Shown in pieces: positions 7,129 to 13,577 of a DNA stretch of 20,213 bases. Within the stretch, counting starts at the first letter, position 1. Every line of letters starts with the position of its first letter. The notes under the pieces are model-generated. The model was not told the origin of the DNA. It was given only the letters and a program-made list of their open reading frames with translations, and made no database searches. The translations under genes and the position numbers were made by a program. The stretch is from Oscillospiraceae bacterium (GTDB taxonomy: Bacteria; Bacillota; Clostridia; Oscillospirales; Oscillospiraceae): positions 1 to 20,213 of the forward strand of contig JAKSPP010000012.1 of assembly GCA_024404735.1 (NCBI GenBank), read 5' to 3'.

Positions 7129-7761
7129 TTACTTGGTTCCGAAAATTCTGTCGCCGGCATCACCGAGGCCGGGAACAATATAGCCGTGGTCATTGAGATG
7201 TGAATCCTTTGCGGCAACATAGATATCAACATCGGGATGAGCCTTCTGCATTGCTTCGATTCCCTCGGGAGCGGCAATGATGCTCATAAGCTTAATGTGC
7301 TTTACGCCGTACTTGTTCTTGAGGAAGTCGCAGGCAGCGGAAGCGCTTCCGCCTGTTGCAAGCATGGGGTCTACTACGATAACATCGCGCTCTGTAATAT
7401 CTGCGGGCATCTTGCAGTAATACTCAACGGGCTCGAGAGTATCGGGGTCTCTGTAAAGGCCTATGTGTCCGACCTTGGCAGAGGGAATGAGGGTGAGCAT
7501 GCCGTGAACCATTCCGAGACCTGCACGGAGGATGGGAACAATGGCTATCTTCTTGCCCGCAAGGCGCTTTGCCTTTGCAACTGCAACGGGAGTTTTTATT
7601 TCTATTTCCTCTGTCTGGAGGTCGCGGGTAGCATCGTAGCACATAAGCATTGCTATCTCGGATATGAGCTCACGGAACTCCATTACGTCTGTCTGCTCAT
7701 CTCTTAAAATTGAAAGCTTATGCTGAATAAGGGGATGATCGAAAACCTGAACTGTGCTCAT
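7129..7761 (-). CDS. upp: Uracil phosphoribosyltransferase
   Basis: 210 residues, the standard length. It salvages uracil to UMP using PRPP, the alternative to the de novo operon at 1-5601. Family hallmarks: FDHPLIQHKLSILRD near the N terminus, ILRAGLGM (78-85), the PRPP-binding loop DPMLATGGSA (131-140) and the uracil-binding C terminus GLGDAGDRIFGTK. AAGGAGT precedes the ATG. It lies 40 bases after tsaB; that short gap is AT-rich, but I see no convincing promoter in it. In Bacillus relatives upp is controlled by PyrR; no such element is apparent here. Confidence 0.97.
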   Translation of the reverse strand: MSTVQVFDHPLIQHKLSILRDEQTDVMEFRELISEIAMLMCYDATRDLQTEEIEIKTPVAVAKAKRLAGKKIAIVPILRAGLGMVHGMLTLIPSAKVGHIGLYRDPDTLEPVEYYCKMPADITERDVIVVDPMLATGGSASAACDFLKNKYGVKHIKLMSIIAAPEGIEAMQKAHPDVDIYVAAKDSHLNDHGYIVPGLGDAGDRIFGTK

Positions 7762-7801
7762 TTGAATACTCCTTATAGTAGATTTTTATATGTAATGTTA
7801 T

Positions 7802-8500
7802 TTATTTTGAATTTAATTTTTCCTGACGCTCTCTCTCCGCCTGAGACAGACGGTGATATGCGGGAAGAAGGTCCGCAGCCGACTCGGCCTTATGCTTTTC
7901 GGCGGCCTTGCAGACTCCCACGGCAGTCTGAAGTCTGAACTCCTCCGGGGGCATAATGGCATCAATGCCCTCCTTCTCAAGGAAGCTGCAGCAGAGCCCG
8001 GCACCGTCACCTATGACATAAACGGGTCTTGCCATCTCCTTCAGTTCGGCGGCAAGGTCCTCAAGGGATATTGCCCTGTCCTCGCAGAGTCTTACTAAGG
8101 AGCCGTCCCCGGACAGCTCAAACAGCGCATTATAAACCTGATTTCGCCTTGCATCCATAGCACCGCAGATAATTCTGTCCTTTGCAGGAGGCACGCTTAA
8201 TGCCATGGCCTCGAGAGTTGATACTCCCACGGCGTTTTTTCCCGTGCCCCAGCACAGGCCCTTGACGGTTGAGACGCCGATACGAATTCCCGTAAATGAG
8301 CCGGGGCCCTTTGCACAGGCAAAAGCATCAACATCGGACAGACTGAGCCCTGCGTTTTTAAGAAGGTCCTCCGCCATGGGAAGAAGTGTTTTTGAGTGTG
8401 TCAGGCCGGATTTCTGAAAGTACTGTGATATAACCTCACCATCCGAGGTAAGGGCAACGGAGGCCGCCTTTGCCGAGGATTCAAAGCCTAAAATAAGCAT
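7802..8500 (-). CDS. tsaB: tRNA threonylcarbamoyladenosine biosynthesis protein TsaB
   Basis: 232 residues, the normal length. TsaB is a Kae1-like ASKHA-fold partner of TsaD, and with TsaE the set transfers threonylcarbamoyl to A37 of ANN-decoding tRNAs. MLILGFESSAKAASVAL at the N terminus and AKGPGSFTGIRIGVSTVKGL in the middle are the family signatures, and CGAMDARRNQVYNALF is the usual interface segment. The ribosome site is weak (AGAAAGAAG, 8 or more bases upstream) and overlaps the end of tsaE, so translation may be coupled to tsaE. tsaD and rimI, often adjacent in Firmicutes, are not in the window. Confidence 0.94.
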   Translation of the reverse strand: MLILGFESSAKAASVALTSDGEVISQYFQKSGLTHSKTLLPMAEDLLKNAGLSLSDVDAFACAKGPGSFTGIRIGVSTVKGLCWGTGKNAVGVSTLEAMALSVPPAKDRIICGAMDARRNQVYNALFELSGDGSLVRLCEDRAISLEDLAAELKEMARPVYVIGDGAGLCCSFLEKEGIDAIMPPEEFRLQTAVGVCKAAEKHKAESAADLLPAYHRLSQAERERQEKLNSK

Positions 8501-8517
8501 TTTTATGTTCTTCTTTC

Positions 8518-8928
8518 TCAGTTGTCGATTGTAATCTGTCTGTCGGAATCGGAGAGCTTATCTATTGTTACACGTATCTCACTTCCGTCAAAGGCATCCT
8601 CAACTATGGAGCTCCACTCCAGAACGCAGATACCGCCGCGGGACAGATAATCCTCCCAGCCTATATCGAAAAGCTCACCGGAGGAGGAAAGCCTGTACAC
8701 ATCAAAGTGAAAAAGCTCTGTCTTTCCGGGATATGCATTTACTATTGTGAAGGTAGGGCTGTTTACCATTGAGTCTATGCCGAGGCCCTTTGCCATTCCC
8801 CGGACAAAAGCCGTCTTGCCCGCACCCAGGTCTCCGTACATGGCAACAACACTGCCTGCGGAAAGGCCCCGGGCAAAATCAGCTCCGATTTTTTCGGTTT
8901 CCTCTTCGGAATGAGAAATATACTGCAT
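8518..8928 (-). CDS. tsaE: tRNA threonylcarbamoyladenosine biosynthesis ATPase TsaE
   Basis: 136 residues. It is a small P-loop ATPase that drives turnover of the TsaB-TsaD complex. The Walker A motif GDLGAGKT is at 32-39, SPTFTIVNAY at 58-66 is the switch-like region, HFDVYRL carries the conserved Asp at 76, and EW at 104-105 is typical. The ribosome site AGGAG (8934-8938) lies in the last codons of the upstream surface-protein gene, which stops only 2 bases before this start. The pair tsaE-tsaB is a common arrangement. Confidence 0.95.
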   Translation of the reverse strand: MQYISHSEEETEKIGADFARGLSAGSVVAMYGDLGAGKTAFVRGMAKGLGIDSMVNSPTFTIVNAYPGKTELFHFDVYRLSSSGELFDIGWEDYLSRGGICVLEWSSIVEDAFDGSEIRVTIDKLSDSDRQITIDN

Positions 8929-8930
8929 GA

Positions 8931-11180
8931 TTACTCCTTAAAAGCAGATAATAGCATCTTGCAAAGCTGGCATCGGAGGAGATTATCCTGAGGTCTCAGC
9001 TCACCATTATATCCTTCGATTACTCCAAGGCGTACCATTGAGGCCGCCGCTTCCCTTGCCCAGGGGGACAGGGACGAATTATCGGAAAATACGGAAAGGA
9101 TTTCTTCCGTGTTAACGGTAGGGGGTGTAATTCCGAAAGCAACCAAGGCTCTTGAAAGGAAGGTCATTCCCATCTCTCTTGTGAGATAGGAATCGGGTGC
9201 AAAGAAGCCGTCATAGCCCTTTGCGATTCCGGAATCATAGCCCCACATAAGGGCATCATAATAATAACTGTCCTTCTGAACATCCGAGAAGGGATTTTCG
9301 GCGATTTGCGTTTGGGGACAGCCTGCCGCCCTATACAGCATAAGAATAAAATCACTGCGCCTTATGGGAACATCCGGGGAGAAAATGCCCTCTCCCGTTC
9401 CGCTTACAAGCTTTTTCACAAACAGTGTATTGATATATTTTTCAGCCCAGTGGCCTTTAATATCGGAAAATTCGTCCTCTATTGTAAGAGGAACAGAGAC
9501 CGTGCTTCCCCCCAGAGAGAGATAAATTCTCCCGCTTGTTCCGGGAAGTCCGCTTACCGTCAGTTCTCCGTCCTTTGAAAAGGAACCGAGGAAGCCATCG
9601 CAGTAAAGCTCGAAAAGACCGGGATTTACGGTGATTTTCTTAGAGTTTAAGTATGCCTCTCCCGAAAGACGCAGCTTATCCCCGTGTGATACGGAAACAG
9701 CAGTAAGAGCCTTCCCGCTTTTTATGTCCGTAATATATAAAGCATCGGGGGCGGATACCACGCTTATAGTTCCTTTTCCCGACCCTCTTTCGGAGGAAAT
9801 GCTTATTACATCCTCGCAGGGTATGGAGGGAGCATAATACTTACCGCCCGCCACCCTTCCGAATGAGGGGGTTATTGTAAGCTCGCCCTTAAGGGAGATT
9901 TTTTTAAGCTCGGGACTCAGTTCGGAGAAAGAAAGTGAAAGTGTACTTCCTGTATAAACATAAGCCCCGTTTTCATTAAGGAAAAGTCTGTTTTCGGCAT
10001 CGCATTCATCTGCAATATAGAGAATGTACGAGCACACCGAGCGAGGGGCGCCGTCGGAGGGCGTATTTACAATTTCCGTTTCTCCGCTTTTCGGCCTTAC
10101 AACCGACATAACGGAGGAACCGCCTCCATCGAAATTAACCGCGGAAACACAGCCCATGCTTCTCAGGAAAGCAATCATCTCATCAAAGGTCAGACCTTCG
10201 GATATACTGCTTCTTCCGTCTGCAACAAATATTTCATAGCTTCCGTCGGGATAAATGCCGAGAAAGGTTCTGGGATTTACCCCCAGAATGGATTTATCAT
10301 AATACTCGGGGTTAAAAAGCTCCCCGTCCATAAAGAGAATGTTTCCGCAACCGGATACCTGCGGGCAGCCTATAAGCCTTTCATCGGAGCAGCTTATTCT
10401 GAGGCTGATCTTTTCACCGACGGCAAAGGGTTCAAGGTAAGAATACAGTCCGGAGCTTGCGGAGGCCGTTATAATGAGGTTCCCCTCTCCGATTGAAATT
10501 GCCTCTTTATCGGAAATTATATCCGTTACCGTGAGAGAAAGCTCTCCGCCCAGGCGCAGACTGCCTTCATCTATTTTAAGCCTGATGAATTTTCCTCTGC
10601 CTTTTGTCCTTGTGGATACCGTGGAAAAATACTCCGAGTAAACATAAACTCCGTCATCTCCGCGGCTTTTGTTGTAATGGCCTGTGTATAAAATTGCGTT
10701 TCCGTCCGCATCATTAAACTCAAAGCGGATTTTGGGCCAGTATGAAATGACGGCACCGTTATCGGAAAAGCCCACAGCACTGTTTGTCTCGGGAGAGGTT
10801 TTATAGATTCCGTTTTCAACCGCCATTCCGCAGGAAATACGTGTATCCCAGTAGCCGAAATCGGCGTTGACGGCAGCAACCACATTAAGTCCCATTGCCC
10901 TTGCATAGGAAACGGCAGCATTAATATCCATACCGCCGTAAATTGTATCATCGGGGAAGACATAAGGACGAACGTTATCGGAAAAATCATCCTTCAGAGA
11001 GTATACGCGAAGGAGCTTATCATTATCTTTTCTCAGAATCGTTTCGGAATATGTAAATCCGGAGGTCAGTTCCTCACTCTTCCGGTATAGCTGCTTAAAG
11101 GAATCCGCAAATGCCGTAAGGGATAAAAGGAATACAAAAAGAAATGTCAGAACGATTGTAAAAGAAGCTTTATTTTTCAT
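8931..11180 (-). CDS. Secreted phosphodiester glycosidase-domain (NAGPA-like) protein with three SLH repeats
   Basis: 749 residues. The N terminus is a signal peptide (MKNK, then a hydrophobic run ending in AFADS near 27). A phosphodiester glycosidase/NAGPA-type domain spans about 80-390, with VNADFGYWDT (105-113), the central FLGIYPDG and VADGRSS segments and the hallmark NFDGGGSS at 349-356. About 390-570 is beta-rich, possibly Ig-like. Three S-layer homology repeats close the protein: about 571-614 (FSDIKGHWAEKYI), 631-674 (FSDVQKDSYYYDALMWGYD) and 697-745 (FSDNSSLSPWAREAA). Relatives remove sugar-phosphate caps such as GlcNAc-1-phosphate, and the SLH repeats bind secondary wall polymers, so it is likely a cell-wall-anchored enzyme. 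Substrate unknown. No clear Shine-Dalgarno is seen before the ATG. It is first in a unit with tsaE, tsaB and upp. Confidence 0.88.
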   Translation of the reverse strand: MKNKASFTIVLTFLFVFLLSLTAFADSFKQLYRKSEELTSGFTYSETILRKDNDKLLRVYSLKDDFSDNVRPYVFPDDTIYGGMDINAAVSYARAMGLNVVAAVNADFGYWDTRISCGMAVENGIYKTSPETNSAVGFSDNGAVISYWPKIRFEFNDADGNAILYTGHYNKSRGDDGVYVYSEYFSTVSTRTKGRGKFIRLKIDEGSLRLGGELSLTVTDIISDKEAISIGEGNLIITASASSGLYSYLEPFAVGEKISLRISCSDERLIGCPQVSGCGNILFMDGELFNPEYYDKSILGVNPRTFLGIYPDGSYEIFVADGRSSISEGLTFDEMIAFLRSMGCVSAVNFDGGGSSVMSVVRPKSGETEIVNTPSDGAPRSVCSYILYIADECDAENRLFLNENGAYVYTGSTLSLSFSELSPELKKISLKGELTITPSFGRVAGGKYYAPSIPCEDVISISSERGSGKGTISVVSAPDALYITDIKSGKALTAVSVSHGDKLRLSGEAYLNSKKITVNPGLFELYCDGFLGSFSKDGELTVSGLPGTSGRIYLSLGGSTVSVPLTIEDEFSDIKGHWAEKYINTLFVKKLVSGTGEGIFSPDVPIRRSDFILMLYRAAGCPQTQIAENPFSDVQKDSYYYDALMWGYDSGIAKGYDGFFAPDSYLTREMGMTFLSRALVAFGITPPTVNTEEILSVFSDNSSLSPWAREAAASMVRLGVIEGYNGELRPQDNLLRCQLCKMLLSAFKE

Positions 11181-11253
11181 AGCATCTATTAAAGTAGTTC
11201 GGCCTTAAAGAAGTCACACGATTGTAATATTATAATCATCCGTACAAGTTATT

Positions 11254-11282
11254 ATTATATGATATATATCTCTTAATTTCAA
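11254..11282 (-). promoter_or_regulatory. Sigma-70-type promoter for the SLH-protein/tsaEB/upp unit
   Basis: On the minus strand, TTGAAA (complement of 11277-11282) and TATAAT (complement of 11254-11259) are separated by exactly 17 bases. The predicted transcript starts near 11247, giving a leader of roughly 65 bases before the ATG at 11180. Confidence 0.7.
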
Positions 11283-11311
11283 GACTTTTGTTATAGCTTG
11301 TTGAATAAATA

Positions 11312-11342
11312 TAAGGGCATCTTTTTGTGTAAGATGCCCTTA
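11312..11342. other. Isolated perfect inverted repeat (12-bp stem, 7-base loop)
   Basis: TAAGGGCATCTT (11312-11323) pairs fully with AAGATGCCCTTA (11331-11342). On the plus strand no T run follows; on the minus strand the flank is TATATTTATT. It resembles a terminator, but no gene reads into it from either side, because both neighbours are transcribed away from it. It might end an unannotated small RNA or be a protein-binding site. Confidence 0.5.
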
Positions 11343-11505
11343 CCAATCTATTTTCCTGCGCAAAAACCTGCCCGTTGCCCCTTTGGAAATAATAAAGCCC
11401 ACGGCAGACATAAGCGTCTTTTCCGTATAATGTTCGGGGTTTTCCTCTCCCGGGGGGGATCTGAATTTGCGCTTTGCTGTGTGCAACATATAATTCGTAA
11501 AAAAA

Positions 11506-11571
11506 TTATCGTAAATCGATAAATTATTATTGACAAATGCATTTTTCTGTGTATAATCAAATTATCGATAA
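11506..11571 (+). promoter_or_regulatory. DUF2975/regulator operon promoter with flanking TTATCG/CGATAA palindromes
   Basis: TTGACA at 11530-11535 and TATAAT at 11552-11557 with a 16-base spacer form a near-consensus promoter. TTATCG (11506-11511) and CGATAA (11517-11522) form a spaced dyad just upstream of the -35. A contiguous palindrome, TTATCGATAA (11562-11571), lies just past the -10, over the likely start point. Repetition of the same half-site on both sides of a promoter suggests an operator. Inference: the small Cro/CI-type regulator encoded two genes on may bind here and autoregulate. Confidence 0.65.
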
Positions 11572-11608
11572 ACATTAATTTCATCTTCATAGAAAGAAGG
11601 AAAGCAAA

Positions 11609-12208
11609 ATGGATAACAAGAAACTCATAAAAACCACAAAAGTAATAGACAGATGCCTTAAGATTATTTCCGGTTTTCTCAAAGCGGGAATTATCGTATG
11701 TGCGGTATTTTTCATACTGCTGCTTATCTTCGGTGAGAAAATAATAGCCTCCGCATCCAAACTTGATTTCGGCATGCTTACCATTACTACGGAGGAGGCA
11801 TTTATTCCTTCCTTTGACTCCCTCAGGCCGGGAATTGCCTTTTCTCTTGCAGCGGCGGCAATCATATGCGGGACGGCTCTTTACATTGCCGGAATTATCC
11901 GCGGTATTCTGAAGCCCATGCTTGAAGGCCGTCCCTTCGAAGACGGCACCGCAAACAAAATAAGAAAGCTTGCCTTTGCGTGCCTTATCGGCGGATTTGT
12001 AATTGAAATATGCAGAAATCTTTCAATATGGTTTGAGCTCCGCGCCTACGATATCGGTAGTATTTTAAGCAGCTCTGCCGTTCGCTCCTTTAAAATCAAC
12101 TACACTCTCGATACCGGCTTTGCCGTTACCGCGATTCTGCTTCTTCTGCTGTCTCACATATTCCGCTACGGCGAAAACCTTCAGAGAGAATCCGACGAGA
12201 CTCTGTGA
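11609..12208 (+). CDS. DUF2975-like four-helix membrane protein
   Basis: 199 residues. Four hydrophobic segments are visible: about 22-42, 75-97, 120-142 and 168-187, with a Lys-rich N terminus. The segment GRPFEDGTANKIRKLAF (107-123), following the second membrane helix, is the signature I associate with DUF2975 proteins. These are commonly paired with a short helix-turn-helix protein, as here: the next gene starts 8 bases after this stop. No enzymatic role is known for the family. AGAAGGAA (11595-11602) gives good spacing to ATG 11609. It is preceded by the palindrome-flanked promoter. Possible roles are stress or envelope sensing, or restraint of the partner regulator; these are guesses from the pairing. 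Confidence 0.8.
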   Translation: MDNKKLIKTTKVIDRCLKIISGFLKAGIIVCAVFFILLLIFGEKIIASASKLDFGMLTITTEEAFIPSFDSLRPGIAFSLAAAAIICGTALYIAGIIRGILKPMLEGRPFEDGTANKIRKLAFACLIGGFVIEICRNLSIWFELRAYDIGSILSSSAVRSFKINYTLDTGFAVTAILLLLLSHIFRYGENLQRESDETL

Positions 12209-12216
12209 GGTAGGAT

Positions 12217-12435
12217 ATGGGTAAAATTATACTGCGTCTTGACCGCGTTATGGCGGACAGAAAAATCAGTCTTAAGGACCTGTCGGAAAAGGTCGGCGTT
12301 TCAAATGTAAACCTTTCCAAAATGAAAACGGGCAAAATAAGCGCAATACGTTTTTCTACACTTGAGGCCATCTGCGAGGCTCTCTCCTGTCAGCCCGGTG
12401 ACATTCTTGAGTATTCGGATGAAAACGAGGAATAG
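12217..12435 (+). CDS. Small Cro/CI (XRE)-type transcriptional regulator, YozG-like
   Basis: 72 residues, essentially a single helix-turn-helix domain. LRLDRVMADRKISLKDLSEKVGVS is followed by the recognition helix region NVNLSKMKTGK and then by FSTLEAICEALSCQPGDILEY, the conserved C-terminal part of this short family. AGGTAGG just before ATG 12217 is the ribosome site, and 8 bases separate it from the DUF2975 gene. Together they form the two-gene arrangement seen widely in Firmicutes. The TTATCGATAA palindromes around the operon promoter are the obvious candidate binding sites. No clear terminator follows; downstream is the AT-rich leader of the GNAT gene. Confidence 0.9.
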   Translation: MGKIILRLDRVMADRKISLKDLSEKVGVSNVNLSKMKTGKISAIRFSTLEAICEALSCQPGDILEYSDENEE

Positions 12436-12510
12436 GCCGGGATTCATACTCCATATTCCCTTATTCCACTAACATACGATTATTATTTTTAATTTACTCT
12501 ATCATTTCGG

Positions 12511-12539
12511 ATGACAAAATGCGGAATTTATGCTATAAT
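12511..12539 (+). promoter_or_regulatory. Extended -10 promoter for the leader peptide and GNAT gene
   Basis: ATGACA at 12511-12516 and TGCTATAAT (extended -10 TG at 12531-12532, TATAAT at 12534-12539), with a 17-base spacer. Transcription would start near 12546, giving a leader of about 175 bases before the GNAT start at 12720. Confidence 0.75.
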
Positions 12540-12604
12540 CAATTATAGATATTTTAGCCTTATGGCTTTAATATTATTATCTTTATTTTTCAGGAGAGTG
12601 CTTT

Positions 12605-12640
12605 TTGATTAAGTACGGAACAATGGAGATTGTAGAGTAA
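12605..12640 (+). CDS. Putative 11-residue leader peptide upstream of the GNAT gene
   Basis: An AGGAG at 12592-12596 is followed eight bases later by TTG 12605, opening the frame MIKYGTMEIVE and a TAA at 12638-12640. The small ORF lies within the GNAT 5' UTR, and its last codons overlap the first arm of an RNA hairpin (12628-12635), as in erm and cat translational attenuators. Peptide sequence alone matches nothing I recognise. The call rests on ribosome site, spacing and overlap with the RNA structure. Confidence 0.5.
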   Translation: MIKYGTMEIVE

Positions 12641-12712
12641 CCGGGAGGTTGCGGCTACAATCAAACACAGCCTCCCGCTTAAATGCAGTTGACGTTAACA
12701 ACATTCAGGAGG
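12628..12712 (+). promoter_or_regulatory. Putative translational attenuator (alternative RNA helices masking the GNAT ribosome site)
   Basis: Fold A: GATTGTAG (12628-12635) pairs with CTACAATC (12655-12662), enclosing GTAACC/GGTTGC with a GGGA tetraloop, about 14 pairs. Fold B: CGGGAGG, taken as C12642 to G12648, pairs with CCTCCCG (12671-12677), 7 pairs. It breaks the upper part of fold A, or forms a pseudoknot with its lower stem. Fold C: CCTCC (12671-12675) pairs with GGAGG (12708-12712) of the GNAT ribosome site. A and C can coexist (ribosome site masked); B releases the site. A ribosome halted on the leader ORF would open the 5' arm of A and favour B. This mirrors ermC-type logic; the inducer is unknown and fold C is short. 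Confidence 0.5.
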
Positions 12713-12719
12713 AAAAACA

Positions 12720-13346
12720 ATGAATAAAAATAACATTACAATTCGTTTGGAAAGAAAAGAAGAATACCGCGAAACAGAAAACCTTGTAAGAGAATCGTTC
12801 TGGAACGTATACAGACCCGGCTGTCTGGAGCATTATGTACTGAACCAATTGAGAGATGACCCCGATTTCGTTAAAGAGCTCGATTTTGTTATGGAAGAAA
12901 ACGGAAGGCTTATCGGGCAGAATATCTTTATGAGAGCCGTTATCAAAGCAGATGACGGAAGAGATATCGATATTATGACCATGGGGCCTATATGCATTAC
13001 ACCGGAGCTCAAGAGAATGGGATACGGCAAAATATTGCTTGATTATTCTCTGGAGAAGGCTGCGGAAACAGGCTGCGGTGCAGTATGCTTTGAGGGCAAC
13101 ATAGACTTCTACGGAAAAAGCGGCTTTACTTATGCCGAAAGCTTCGGAATCCGTTACCATGGATTGCCGGAGGGCGAGGATGCCTCCTTTTTCCTGTGCA
13201 AGGAGCTGACACCGGGATATCTTGACGGGGTCAGCGGCGAGTATGCCACACCTGCGGGCTACTTTGTTGATGAAGCGGAAGCCGAGGAGTTTGACAGGGC
13301 CTTTCCATACAAGGAAAAGCTTAAGCTTCCCGGGCAGCTCTTCTGA
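12720..13346 (+). CDS. GNAT-family N-acetyltransferase (YhbS-like)
   Basis: 208 residues. ITIRLERKEEYRETENLVRESFW at the N terminus, GPICITPELKRMGYGKILLDYSLEKA (the acetyl-CoA-binding motif A, with R-x-x-G-x-G represented by KRMGYGK, about residues 98-104) and FYGKSGFTYAESFGI (motif B) identify a GNAT acetyltransferase of the YhbS-like type common in gut Firmicutes. The substrate cannot be deduced. AGGAGG at 12707-12712 precedes ATG 12720 by 7 bases, and this site is the one that may be masked by the upstream RNA structure. The gene is monocistronic: its own promoter is at 12511-12539 and a strong terminator follows at 13370. Inducible control through a leader peptide would fit a resistance or detoxification role, but that is inference. 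Confidence 0.9.
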   Translation: MNKNNITIRLERKEEYRETENLVRESFWNVYRPGCLEHYVLNQLRDDPDFVKELDFVMEENGRLIGQNIFMRAVIKADDGRDIDIMTMGPICITPELKRMGYGKILLDYSLEKAAETGCGAVCFEGNIDFYGKSGFTYAESFGIRYHGLPEGEDASFFLCKELTPGYLDGVSGEYATPAGYFVDEAEAEEFDRAFPYKEKLKLPGQLF

Positions 13347-13369
13347 CTTAAAACGAATATGACCTGAGG

Positions 13370-13399
13370 GCGGGGGGATTTACTTCCCCCCGCTTTTTT
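13370..13399 (+). terminator. Intrinsic terminator after the GNAT gene
   Basis: GCGGGGGGA (13370-13378) pairs with TTCCCCCCGC (13385-13393), followed directly by six T (13394-13399). A very GC-rich stem with a short loop. Confidence 0.93.
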
Positions 13400-13480
13400 A
13401 CGGAGGGCGATAAATCTTCGGTTTTTAAGCATGGGTATCGTCAGCAAAAAGACGGAGCTCCGATTTTATCTCCCGGTAAG

Positions 13481-13508
13481 TTGACAAAGGTCCGGAATTG
13501 ATTATAAT
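13481..13508 (+). promoter_or_regulatory. Promoter for the cupin gene, with upstream palindrome
   Basis: TTGACA at 13481-13486 and TATAAT at 13503-13508, spacer 16 bases. A perfect 10-bp palindrome, CGGAGCTCCG (13453-13462), lies 18 bases upstream of the -35, and TCCGGA sits in the spacer; either could be an operator. The rest of the 13400-13577 gap shows nothing else. Confidence 0.75.
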
Positions 13509-13577
13509 GAAAACAGTCGGCACTTTGAGGAGGCACTTCTCTTTTTGCCGGAACTGCTATTTTGGGAGGAAATTAAA

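Larger units (their letters stand above)
11181..11608. other. 428-base divergent intergenic region
   Basis: This AT-rich region separates the leftward SLH-protein gene from the rightward DUF2975 gene. It holds a leftward promoter (11254-11282), an isolated 12-bp perfect hairpin (11312-11342), about 150 bases (11343-11500) in which I see no supported gene or clear structure, and a rightward promoter with flanking TTATCG palindromes (11506-11571). Short open frames here lack ribosome sites and are not called. Confidence 0.7.

Noticed and set aside
7762..7801. A separate promoter for upp in the tsaB-upp gap
   Set aside because: The gap is AT-rich with TATAAA-like stretches, but no -35 at suitable distance stands out above background.
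11343..11500. A 6S, SRP or other known small RNA in the divergent region
   Set aside because: I could not identify the conserved sequences or long bulged helix these RNAs need, and no convincing promoter drives the segment.
12636..12690. preQ1-type riboswitch before the GNAT gene
   Set aside because: A GAGG...CTAC...CCTC pattern gave a passing resemblance, but arm spacing is too long and the A-rich tail that completes the preQ1-I fold is absent.
13545..13577. TTG 13545 as the cupin start
   Set aside because: No ribosome site precedes it, whereas GGGAGGA lies correctly before ATG 13578.
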